NCBI GenBank assembly: GCA_964613805.1
Contig: CAZTJF010000017.1
Location: forward strand, 34,405 to 98,404
Length of the DNA: 64,000 nucleotides
Origin: XYD12-FULL-36-8 sp964613805
GTDB lineage: Bacteria > Bacteroidota > Ignavibacteria > Ignavibacteriales > Ignavibacteriaceae
Reading direction: 5' to 3'
The notes under the pieces were generated by a model that saw nothing but the letters and a program-made list of their open reading frames with translations, searched no databases and had not been told where the DNA came from. The position numbers and the translations under genes are program-made. This document shows, piece after piece, positions 17,937-25,537 of this stretch. Within the stretch, counting starts at the first letter, position 1. The number at the start of each line of letters is the position of its first letter.

Positions 17937-18509
17937 TTAAACTTCAATCTTCTTCGAACTTTTAAAAACTATGTGCTCTTCTAATTTTAATGCGGCAATT
18001 GAAAATAAATAACCAATAGCACTTCCGAGAATAGCTCCTCCGATGATATCGCTCGGATAGTGAAGCCCCAAATAAACTCTTGATAATGCAACTAAGGAAG
18101 CAGTGATAAATAAAATCCATTTTAAGTTTGGGAATAACCTGTAAAAGAACATTGCAGCAGCAAAATTGTTAAGTGCATGATTGGATGGAAAAGAATATGT
18201 GCCGTTGCAGCCGACAGGCGTTAAAACATCAGGTAAAATATTACATGGTCTAGTTCTGTGAAAAATTTCCTTTAAAACTTTATAACCAAGTTGATCAGTG
18301 AAAAGTATTAGTAAGATTATCACTCCAACAGCAATCTTACCTTTAATTCCTCCTTTAAAAAAAGATATACCAAGAAGTATAATGTATGCAATGTACCAGT
18401 TGTTCACGTTAGTCAAAATTGAAAAGAACTTATCAAGCAAAGGAGTTGATAAATTATGGTTGAAAAAGTAAAAAATTGCAAGGTCTATTGAGTAAAAAAA
18501 ATCTATCAT
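17937..18509 (-). CDS. PAP2-superfamily membrane phosphatase
   Basis: 190 residues with about five membrane helices. The three PAP2 phosphatase motifs are visible: KEIFHRTRP, PSNHALNNFAAA and SRVYLGLHYPSDIIGG with the catalytic His. Members dephosphorylate membrane lipids such as undecaprenyl pyrophosphate, phosphatidic acid or lipid A; the exact substrate is not decidable. It opens the minus-strand run PAP2, acetyltransferase, fabF, zinc ribbon, and is divergent from the kinase at 18594 across an 84-nt gap. Confidence 0.9.
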   Translation of the reverse strand: MIDFFYSIDLAIFYFFNHNLSTPLLDKFFSILTNVNNWYIAYIILLGISFFKGGIKGKIAVGVIILLILFTDQLGYKVLKEIFHRTRPCNILPDVLTPVGCNGTYSFPSNHALNNFAAAMFFYRLFPNLKWILFITASLVALSRVYLGLHYPSDIIGGAILGSAIGYLFSIAALKLEEHIVFKSSKKIEV

Positions 18510-18593
18510 ATTCGGAAAATATTTCTTGACGGCTGGAAATCTAAGAAAATCGAGTCTTTATTCATAAAATTATCAGCTGGTTTTATACTTCAT

Positions 18594-21275
18594 ATGGTAT
18601 GTTATTTGAGTGAAAGCTACTGGAAAGCCCAAAATATCACCAGAAATATGAAAGATATGGCGTTAGATATATTTACAACTGATACTGTTACAACCTCAAA
18701 AAAGTCCTATGAAAAGCTAAAAAGGAAAACCGAGAATTTTCTCATCACTCCAATCAAAGTAATGTCACTCTTAATCGCAATTTCGGGTTTATTTGCGATG
18801 ATGTTCGAGGTAAGATATTTCACCCAATTTTCTTTTCAGGTTTATATTACAAGACTTTTTGCAACCCTCATCTCATTTTCTATTCTCGTAATTTCAAATA
18901 CACCTTTTGCTAAAAAACGACCAGTATTGCTTGTACATGTTTTATTGATTACAATAATTGCATCCTCGGGCTATATGATTTATCTTATGCCGACAACGTT
19001 GATAACAAATTCTCAAATAGTCGGTCTTATGATTTTTACTTCCGCACTTTTTTTAAGCTGGGAAGTCAAGAATCAAATCATTGTTGCGATTTATTATAAT
19101 TTGGTTTTTGCATTTGCAATAGTCATTAACGATAAAAGCATTTATTTCTTACCAAACATGTACGAGTCAGTTGTTTTCGTACTATTCTTAAGTATTCTAT
19201 CAGTAATTGGCAGTGCGGTTAATTTTAGACTAAGACTGCAATCGGCAAAACATGCTGCTCAAGTTGCAACTTCAGAGAGAAAGTTAAGATCAATATTCAA
19301 TAATTCTGCAGAAGGAATTTTTCAATCATCATTGGATGGAAGATTTATTATTGCAAACCCGGCAATGGCAAAAATATTAGGATATGGTGAACCCTCAGAA
19401 TTATTACAAGTGAACATAACCAAACAGATTTTCAAATCTCCAGAAGACAGAGAAAAACTAATTGATCTTATCATGAAAAGTGGTTCTGTAGAAGATTATC
19501 AAATAACTCTTAGAAAGAAAAATGGGGAAGATATTGTTGTTAAACTGAATGATCGAATCTTTTATGACGAAGAAGATAATGTTGGTTACCTTGAAGGAAG
19601 CATAAGAGATATAACTCAACAAGTAATTACCGAAGAGAAGAAAAAAGTTGCTGAAAAAGAATTAAGAGAAGAAAAGAAAAGAGCCGATATGTTAGCCGAC
19701 GAGGCGATGCAGCTAAGTCTTGCAAAAAGTCAGTTTCTTGCTTATCTGGGGCATGAAATCCGAACACCTGTTAATGGTATAATGGGTTATTTATCGCTTA
19801 TTGAAAGCGACTACTACGAGAACAAAGAAGAAATGAAACAATTTATCTCCAATGCCAAAGAATCAGCAGAATCTTTACTTGAACTTCTGAATTCTATACT
19901 CGATCTAACGAAAATTGAGTCTGGAAGAATGGAACTTTATGAAGTTGATTTTCATCTCGATGAATTAATAGAGCAGGCAATTTCGATCAATCTTGGTAAA
20001 ATACGTGAAAAAGGACTTTACATTTCCAAAGAAATTGATTCAAAAATACCGCATACATTGCGCGGTGATGCAACAAGAATAAAACAAATTTTTATTAATC
20101 TTATCAATAATGCTATAAAATTCACAGAGAAGGGTAAAATTGAAATCTATTCAAGATTAGAAAGCATTTCCGAAAATTCCATAGTAATAATGTCCTCTAT
20201 AAGAGATACGGGAATTGGAATTCCAGACGAGAAAAAAGAAGCTCTTTTTAAACCTTTCAGTCAGTTAGACGCCTCACACTCATCTAAATATGGAGGAACT
20301 GGATTGGGTTTAATGATTTGCAAAGAATTTGTGAACATGATGGGTGGGGAAATAGGTGTAAATAGCAGCGCCAATGCAGGTTCTACTTTCCACTTTACGA
20401 TTAAATTGGAACCTCAAAAAACCGAAGCTGTTATTTACAAACCTGCATCTTTCGAAGATCAATTTGATTTGAATAATTATGAAACTGAAGTAAGATCTCC
20501 TTACGATGATAACCTTAAGGAAAAACGAAATAACTACAAGATATTACTTGCGGAAGATAATGTCGTAAACCAAAAAGTAGTTATGCGAATGCTAACAGAG
20601 TTGGGCTTTGAAACTGAAGTGGTTTGTAATGGAAGAGCTGCTGTGGAGAAAGTCAAGAATGATAATTTTGATGCCGTTCTGATGGATATTCAAATGCCGG
20701 AAATGGATGGATTCGCCGCAACTAAGATGATAAGAAGTCTGGACGACGTAAGAAAAAATACTCCGGTAATAGCCATTACTGCACATGGGCTTAAAGGTGA
20801 CAGGGAAAAATGTCTTGAAGCAGGAATGAATGATTATATTACCAAACCAATTAATGCAAAGCAGTTATCTACAGTTTTGGATTCGTGGGTTAATTTGCAG
20901 GTGGGACTCAAATCCAAAAGGCAGCCCGAAGTTAAAATACAAGAGGGAGTTTTTGATTTGCAGCGTTTCACTGAAATGAGTCTTGGCGATGTCAGTTTTC
21001 AAAGAGAGCTTCTGATGGACTACTTTGAAGATTTAGAACAAAGGTTAGAGAGACTTCATGAACAATTTGAGAAAAAAGATTTAGAAAACGTCATGAAGGA
21101 AGTACATACCATTAAGGGATCAAGCTTCTCCCTTGGTGCTTTAAGGATTGGTGAGGAAGCACTTGGTATTGAACTATCAGCCAAAAGCAACGATTTCGAA
21201 TCTGTGTCGCAGCGGCTTCATACTCTTAAAAATGCCTTTGTGCAAACTAAGGAAATTGTAAAACATCTTTTATAA
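18594..21275 (+). CDS. membrane hybrid histidine kinase (PAS, HisKA, HATPase, REC, HPt)
   Basis: 893 residues. N-terminal membrane module of about six helices (about 55-205), PAS domain (about 240-350, FNNSAEGIFQSSLDGRFIIANPAM), coiled-coil linker, HisKA with His387 in LGHEIRTPVNG, then HATPase (NAIKF, DTGIGIPDEKK, GGTGLGLMI). A receiver with the conserved Asp at residue 698 (LMDIQMPEMDG) and a C-terminal HPt with His838 (VHTIKGSS) follow. This allows a His-Asp-His phosphorelay within one chain, ending in a separate response regulator not seen here. The start could also be the ATG at 18648. A strong terminator follows at 21371. Confidence 0.93.
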   Translation: MVCYLSESYWKAQNITRNMKDMALDIFTTDTVTTSKKSYEKLKRKTENFLITPIKVMSLLIAISGLFAMMFEVRYFTQFSFQVYITRLFATLISFSILVISNTPFAKKRPVLLVHVLLITIIASSGYMIYLMPTTLITNSQIVGLMIFTSALFLSWEVKNQIIVAIYYNLVFAFAIVINDKSIYFLPNMYESVVFVLFLSILSVIGSAVNFRLRLQSAKHAAQVATSERKLRSIFNNSAEGIFQSSLDGRFIIANPAMAKILGYGEPSELLQVNITKQIFKSPEDREKLIDLIMKSGSVEDYQITLRKKNGEDIVVKLNDRIFYDEEDNVGYLEGSIRDITQQVITEEKKKVAEKELREEKKRADMLADEAMQLSLAKSQFLAYLGHEIRTPVNGIMGYLSLIESDYYENKEEMKQFISNAKESAESLLELLNSILDLTKIESGRMELYEVDFHLDELIEQAISINLGKIREKGLYISKEIDSKIPHTLRGDATRIKQIFINLINNAIKFTEKGKIEIYSRLESISENSIVIMSSIRDTGIGIPDEKKEALFKPFSQLDASHSSKYGGTGLGLMICKEFVNMMGGEIGVNSSANAGSTFHFTIKLEPQKTEAVIYKPASFEDQFDLNNYETEVRSPYDDNLKEKRNNYKILLAEDNVVNQKVVMRMLTELGFETEVVCNGRAAVEKVKNDNFDAVLMDIQMPEMDGFAATKMIRSLDDVRKNTPVIAITAHGLKGDREKCLEAGMNDYITKPINAKQLSTVLDSWVNLQVGLKSKRQPEVKIQEGVFDLQRFTEMSLGDVSFQRELLMDYFEDLEQRLERLHEQFEKKDLENVMKEVHTIKGSSFSLGALRIGEEALGIELSAKSNDFESVSQRLHTLKNAFVQTKEIVKHLL

Positions 21276-21287
21276 AAATTAAAAGAT

Positions 21288-21339
21288 ACAAACCCGGTTC
21301 CTGATATTGGGTTCTAAAAATAAAAGGAACTGGGTTTGT
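21288..21339 (+). repeat. 14-bp stem-loop just after the hybrid kinase gene
   Basis: ACAAACCCGGTTCC (21288-21301) pairs with GGAACTGGGTTTGT (21326-21339), with one G-T wobble and a 24-nt loop. No T-run follows directly; a classic terminator lies 30 nt further. The GGTTCC/GGAAC core resembles the arms of the 15646-15782 repeat. Confidence 0.5.
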
Positions 21340-21370
21340 TCACGAATTTCACTGCATAACATTACAATAA

Positions 21371-21398
21371 AAAAATCCTCTCGCCGAGGATTTTTTTT
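21371..21398 (+). terminator. intrinsic terminator of the hybrid kinase
   Basis: AAAAATCCTC - TCGCC - GAGGATTTTT followed by further T residues forms a 10-bp stem with a 5-nt loop and a T-run, about 95 nt after the stop codon. Confidence 0.85.
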
Positions 21399-21544
21399 AT
21401 AACATGTAATCAGCATCTTTATTTTCCACCAACATGAATATCTGGTTTAAATATTTTTTTTCTATGTAAATGTGGTAATACTTCCTGTAAAAAATATAGT
21501 CAGTCGCCAAGGTAAAGTGTGTTCATATCTTTCACATGTTGTTT

Positions 21545-21760
21545 AAGGAACCCCTCCATCGTCCTCCCCTTTAGTAAAGGTTGTGTGATGATAGGAAAGC
21601 GTCATTTCGATGGATCCGCCAAAGGCGGAGACTGAGAAATCTTCTCAAAACAAAAGACTTCTCCCTCCGGTCGAAGTGACAATCGCAGTTTTCACACAGT
21701 GTCTAATAAAGGGGAGGGACGACCTGTCCGCCTATGGAGGAGGGTGGGGTTCATATTTAC
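21545..21760 (+). repeat. nested composite palindromic repeats (CCCCTCC-type enclosing GTCATTTCGA-type)
   Basis: The outer arms contain CGTCCTCCCCTTTA (about 21560) and TAAAGGGGAGGGACG (about 21709-21723), complementary with one bulge; ACCCCTCCAT and ATGGAGGAGGGTGGGG flank them. Inside lies a second element whose ends GTCATTTCGA (21601-21610) and TCGAAGTGAC (21671-21680) pair with one mismatch, with an inner TCCGCC-AAA-GGCGGA hairpin (21615-21629). Related pieces occur at 30436, 32442 and 50111. The remaining 21399-21977 holds no gene I can support. Confidence 0.75.
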
Positions 21761-21874
21761 ACTTCAAGAATATAATTAAATGCATAAAGATGAAATTGGC
21801 AGTAATAAAACTTGTCATTATAGTTTTTTCTTAACCAAACGGTAAACGTGTAAATATTTTTTGTGAAAAATACA

Positions 21875-21905
21875 TTGCATTGCTTTACTCAATAATCTAT
21901 ATTTG
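21875..21905 (+). promoter_or_regulatory. Bacteroidota-type promoter (TTG-N20-TATATTTG)
   Basis: TTG at 21875-21877 and TATATTTG at 21898-21905 are separated by exactly 20 nt, matching the known -33/-7 pattern TTTG/TTG-N19-21-TAnnTTTG. It lies about 70 nt ahead of the small membrane-protein gene. Confidence 0.55.
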
Positions 21906-21977
21906 TGACGGTTATAATCAAACCTGAATTAAAGAAATTATTTCAAACAACAATTCTGGGGCAGGAGGATTAAATGT

Positions 21978-22199
21978 TTGAGGGCAAGAACACTTACTAA
22001 AATTACTACAGCAATATGCCTTGCTGCCGGTGTACTTTCACTTTCCTTTGGCTACATCACTAAAACCACAAGTCCTGCCGGCTCTTCCGATTATTTGACT
22101 TGGACAGTCGCCGGTTTAATTTTGATTTTATTGGGTTGCATTATTCACTTTAGGCGAACTCGTGTCAGGGTAAAGCGCAAATCATTTTATAAACTATAA
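21978..22199 (+). CDS. small two-helix membrane protein, TTG start
   Basis: 73 residues with two hydrophobic segments (about 8-28 and 41-60) and a strongly basic C-terminal tail (RRTRVRVKRKSF). No family recognised. The start is TTG at 21978, preceded by AGGAGG at 21963-21968 at good spacing. An ATG at 21974 with the same ribosome binding site opens only an 8-residue peptide in another frame. The promoter match at 21875-21905 supports a real transcript. It may be cotranscribed with the next gene 66 nt downstream. Confidence 0.55.
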   Translation: MRARTLTKITTAICLAAGVLSLSFGYITKTTSPAGSSDYLTWTVAGLILILLGCIIHFRRTRVRVKRKSFYKL

Positions 22200-22265
22200 T
22201 AATGTAAATTTCCATTTCTGTGATGTGCATCTAAAAATGGAATAATTGAATGATAAGGGTAGATT

Positions 22266-22580
22266 ATGCTTAAATATAAAATTCCAACTTCACCTGACAA
22301 TAAAAATAATTCAGCTATTTTGGATTTTACTTTAGCCATTATAAAGATGGCTAAACCACATGATGCCTGCTTATTCACTTTGAATAAGTTAAGCGACTCG
22401 AAAAATGTTTTGATAACTTCTGCAGGTTTAAAAGAAGCTTATATAATCTTTCCAGAATGGAATTTGGAATATTTTTCATCGCTGCTATCTAAGTATAACG
22501 CCGCTGCCATTGAGAAACTTCCGCCCTTTGATACGGTAAACATTATTTACGGAGATGGAACTATTGTCTCTCAAAGTTAA
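22266..22580 (+). CDS. hypothetical protein
   Basis: 104 residues, soluble, with alternating helices and strands (AILDFTLAIIKMAKPHDACLF, VLITSAGLKEAYIIFPEW, VNIIYGDGT). No signal peptide, membrane segment or motif that I recognise. The ATG at 22266 follows AAGGG at suitable distance. The codon use looks like its neighbours. It ends 96 nt from convergent rocD. Confidence 0.5.
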   Translation: MLKYKIPTSPDNKNNSAILDFTLAIIKMAKPHDACLFTLNKLSDSKNVLITSAGLKEAYIIFPEWNLEYFSSLLSKYNAAAIEKLPPFDTVNIIYGDGTIVSQS

Positions 22581-22676
22581 GAACACTAATCATTTCGTTA
22601 GTAACAATTCTGTTTTTACGAAGGAAATTCCACTCTAACTAAAATCATACATACAACAATAGTAGTATGGGTCCGG

Positions 22677-23897
22677 TCATTTAAAATTCACTATCACCTT
22701 AGTAATCACTTCGACTGCAAACTTTAATTCATCTTCATTAATTACCAATGGCGGGGCAAATCTGATTATATCACCGTGAGTTGGTTTTGCAAGCAAACCG
22801 TTTTCCTTTAAAGCTAAGCAAACATCCCATGCAGTTTTACCGCTTTCGGTCGGTCTTATTACAATTGCATTTAATAATCCTTTACCGCGGACTTTAGTAA
22901 CCAAATCAGTTTTTTGCATGAGCTTATTCATCTCTTCCCTAAATAATTTACCAAGTCGTTCAGCATTGTCGGCAAGTTTTTCATCAACCAAAACTTGAAG
23001 AGCTGCAATTGCAACTTTACATGCAAGTGGATTACCGCCAAAAGTTGAGCCGTGTTCACCAGGTTTTATGGTTAGCATAATTTCATCATTAGCTAATGCT
23101 GCTGATATAGGCATAACTCCACCAGAGAGCGCTTTACCAAGAATTAAAATATCCGGTTTAACATTTTCATGATCGGATGCAAGCATTTTGCCTGTTCGGC
23201 ACAATCCAGTTTGAACTTCGTCGCAAATAAGAAGAACATTTTTGGATTTACACAGTTCTTGGGCTTTTTTTAGATATCCCTCATCAGGCACAACAACGCC
23301 TGCTTCACCCTGTACGGGTTCAACCATAAAGGCAGCAATATTAGGGTCGCCCAATGCTTTTTCTAATGCCGGGATATCGTTGAATGGAATTCTGATAAAA
23401 CCGGGAAGGAAGGGGCCATATCCTTCATAAGAATCCGGATCATTTGATGCAGAAATTGCCATCATTGTTCTTCCGTGAAAGTTGTCATTAGCAACGATGA
23501 TTTTGGCATCGTACTTTTTAATTCCTTTAACGTCATACGCCCATCTTCTTGCGAGCTTAACTGCTGTTTCACCGCCTTCAACTCCGGTATTCATCGGCAG
23601 TACTTTATCGTAGCCCAAAAGTGTTGTGATATATTTTTCATATTCACCAAGACAATTATTATAAAACGCGCGAGAGGTAAGAGTTAATGTATTTGCTTGA
23701 TCAACTAATGCTTTAACAATTTTGGGATGGCAGTGTCCTTGATTTACAGCAGAGTAAGCAGAGAGAAAATCTAAATATTTTTTTCCTTCAACGTCCCAAA
23801 CCCAAACTCCTTTCCCTTTTGCTATTACTACATCAATGGGATGATAATTATGTGCGCCATAGCGGTCTTCTAATTCAATATAATCTTTGGATTGCAT
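22677..23897 (-). CDS. rocD: ornithine aminotransferase
   Basis: 406 residues, a class III PLP-dependent aminotransferase. It converts ornithine and 2-oxoglutarate to glutamate semialdehyde and glutamate. RocD-type features: YGAHNYHPIDVVIAKGKGVWVWDVEG, FLSAYSAVNQGHCHP, MNTGVEGGETAVKLARRW, ICDEVQTGLCRTG and the PLP lysine in ILGKALSGGVMP. SAYSAVNQGH and NTGVEGGETA distinguish it from acetylornithine aminotransferases. A Bacteroidota-type promoter lies about 40 nt upstream on the minus strand. It is a single-gene unit. Confidence 0.93.
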   Translation of the reverse strand: MQSKDYIELEDRYGAHNYHPIDVVIAKGKGVWVWDVEGKKYLDFLSAYSAVNQGHCHPKIVKALVDQANTLTLTSRAFYNNCLGEYEKYITTLLGYDKVLPMNTGVEGGETAVKLARRWAYDVKGIKKYDAKIIVANDNFHGRTMMAISASNDPDSYEGYGPFLPGFIRIPFNDIPALEKALGDPNIAAFMVEPVQGEAGVVVPDEGYLKKAQELCKSKNVLLICDEVQTGLCRTGKMLASDHENVKPDILILGKALSGGVMPISAALANDEIMLTIKPGEHGSTFGGNPLACKVAIAALQVLVDEKLADNAERLGKLFREEMNKLMQKTDLVTKVRGKGLLNAIVIRPTESGKTAWDVCLALKENGLLAKPTHGDIIRFAPPLVINEDELKFAVEVITKVIVNFK

Positions 23898-23936
23898 GAA
23901 ATACCTTTCTGATTAAAATGGTGGAAAATTGGTGCT

Positions 23937-23968
23937 CAAATTTATCAATTTTAACCCCCGTCATCCAA
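23937..23968 (-). promoter_or_regulatory. Bacteroidota-type promoter of rocD (TTG-N21-TAAATTTG)
   Basis: On the minus strand TTG (23968-23966) is followed 21 nt later by TAAATTTG (23944-23937), giving a transcript start about 30-35 nt before the rocD ATG. Confidence 0.55.
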
Positions 23969-24211
23969 AATAAATTGAGGGATTAAACAAGTTTTTATTC
24001 CTTTGAGCTGGTCTATAACAAAACTAATGAGATTCTCACCGTATTACTTTTAAGAGCGGGAATTTTCATGTGGTAGAGGAAAATTTTAATTATTTTGGAA
24101 ACAATTCAAACGAGAAAGTTGATTATAAAATAGTAATTTGGATTGTATAAAATTGCTAATACTTTTAAGTTACGTCGTAAAAAATATCCTATTTATAATG
24201 CATTGAATCGA

Positions 24212-24649
24212 ATGTACACTTTAGAAACGCACACATTTACAATCAAAACAAAAGGTAACACTTCGTTAACCGATATTACTGGGCAAGTTCAAGATAAACT
24301 GAATACATCTGGTTTTGCTGAAGGTAATGTGTTGATTTTTGTTTCCGGTTCAACAGCCGGAATCACAACGATTGAGTATGAACCGGGATTGCTGAAAGAT
24401 TATCCTGCATTTTTTGAAAAGTTAGTACCTTCAAATCAACGGTATCATCATGATGAAACTTGGCATGATGGAAACGGACACTCTCATGTTCGTGCATCGT
24501 TGCAAGGCGCATCATTTACAGTTCCATTTTCGCATGGAAGATTATTGTTGGGAACCTGGCAGCAAATCATTTTGATAGATTTTGACACTCATCCACGACA
24601 AAGAGAAGTTATTGTTCAATTAAACGGAATAAAAAAAAATGAAAAGTAA
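24212..24649 (+). CDS. YjbQ/UPF0047 family protein (secondary thiamine-phosphate synthase-like)
   Basis: 145 residues from the ATG at 24212, where the family normally begins (THTFTIKTKGNTSLTDITGQV). The frame is open from a TTG at 24143, which would add 23 residues unlike the family. Conserved features: FVSGSTAGITTIEYEPGLL, the His/Asp-rich HDETWHDGNGHSHVRASLQG and FDTHPRQREVIVQ near the end. The histidines and acidic residues probably bind metal. Some members have weak thiamine-phosphate synthase activity; the physiological role is unsettled. The 3' end overlaps the next gene by 11 nt. Confidence 0.88.
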   Translation: MYTLETHTFTIKTKGNTSLTDITGQVQDKLNTSGFAEGNVLIFVSGSTAGITTIEYEPGLLKDYPAFFEKLVPSNQRYHHDETWHDGNGHSHVRASLQGASFTVPFSHGRLLLGTWQQIILIDFDTHPRQREVIVQLNGIKKNEK

Positions 24650-25487
24650 GATTATTGTTTTTTCGCTAATCGTGACTTTGTCAGCAAGTTTTAATTCAAT
24701 ATTTGGCTGGGGAAGGGAAGCACACAAACTTATCAACCAGAAAGCAATTGAATGGCTGCCGAATGAAATGAGTCAATTCAAAATTTGGAAAGACTATATC
24801 GGCGACCATGCTTCAGATCCGGATATAAGACGTGATACTAAACAAGATACAACCGAATGGCCAAGACATTTTATTGATATAGATTATTATGCTGAGTTTT
24901 TAGATGGGAAAATGATTTACGATAAAGATAAGCTGATTTCAATTTACGGTGAGGAAACCGTTTATAAAATGGGATTGCTTCCCTGGGCTGCCTTAGATAC
25001 TTATAATCGGTTAGTTCAATCTTTTATGGAAAAAAATAGAGATAAGGTTTTAATCTTTGCATCAGATCTTGGGCATTATGTTGCGGACGGTCATCAACCA
25101 TTTCACACCATGTTAAATTATGATGGTCAGTTGACGGACCAAAAAGGAATTCATGGAAGATATGAATCAGAAATGGTCAACAGATACATAGACCAAATTA
25201 CCAATTCCATCTCTGTGCGAGAAGTAAAATATGTTTCAGAGCCGCTTTCATATATTTTTGAATTTTTAACGGCATCGAATTTTTATTCACCCATAATATT
25301 TAGTGCTGATAAAACCGCTTATGCACAAACCGGCTCACATGGAAGCGATGAATATTATAGGTTAATGTGGTTCCGCACAAAACATGTTACCGTTAACCAA
25401 TTATCGGATGCAGCAGGAGTTCTTGCATCGCTTGTGTATTCGGCGTGGGTTGATGCCGGAAAACCAAATCTTGCTGAACTTAATTAA
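24639..25487 (+). CDS. secreted S1/P1 nuclease / zinc-dependent phospholipase C-like enzyme
   Basis: 282 residues. The signal peptide is cleaved before WGREAHKLINQKA, where the mature N-terminal Trp and the His are zinc ligands in this superfamily. Further ligands lie in RHFIDIDYY and DLGHYVADGHQPFH, with HxxxD spacing. HGRYESEMVNRYI and the C-terminal SLVYSAWVDAGKP complete the helical fold. The family contains single-strand nucleases and phospholipases C, and I cannot decide between them. It lacks the sorting domain carried by its paralogue at 49197. It overlaps the YjbQ gene and lies 50 nt ahead of the GH13 gene. Confidence 0.8.
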   Translation: MKSKIIVFSLIVTLSASFNSIFGWGREAHKLINQKAIEWLPNEMSQFKIWKDYIGDHASDPDIRRDTKQDTTEWPRHFIDIDYYAEFLDGKMIYDKDKLISIYGEETVYKMGLLPWAALDTYNRLVQSFMEKNRDKVLIFASDLGHYVADGHQPFHTMLNYDGQLTDQKGIHGRYESEMVNRYIDQITNSISVREVKYVSEPLSYIFEFLTASNFYSPIIFSADKTAYAQTGSHGSDEYYRLMWFRTKHVTVNQLSDAAGVLASLVYSAWVDAGKPNLAELN

Positions 25488-25537
25488 TTTTTGTGTTGCT
25501 AACTATACAAATGAAAAAGTTTTACAGAGGACTGAAA

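Noticed and set aside
21610..21834. Open frame of 74 codons
   Set aside because: It lies inside the nested palindromic repeats and translates hairpin arms; no ribosome binding site or domain.
21974..22000. ATG-initiated 8-residue peptide before the small membrane protein
   Set aside because: It shares the ribosome binding site with the TTG at 21978 but is too short to support as a gene; it might be a leader, but nothing shows it.
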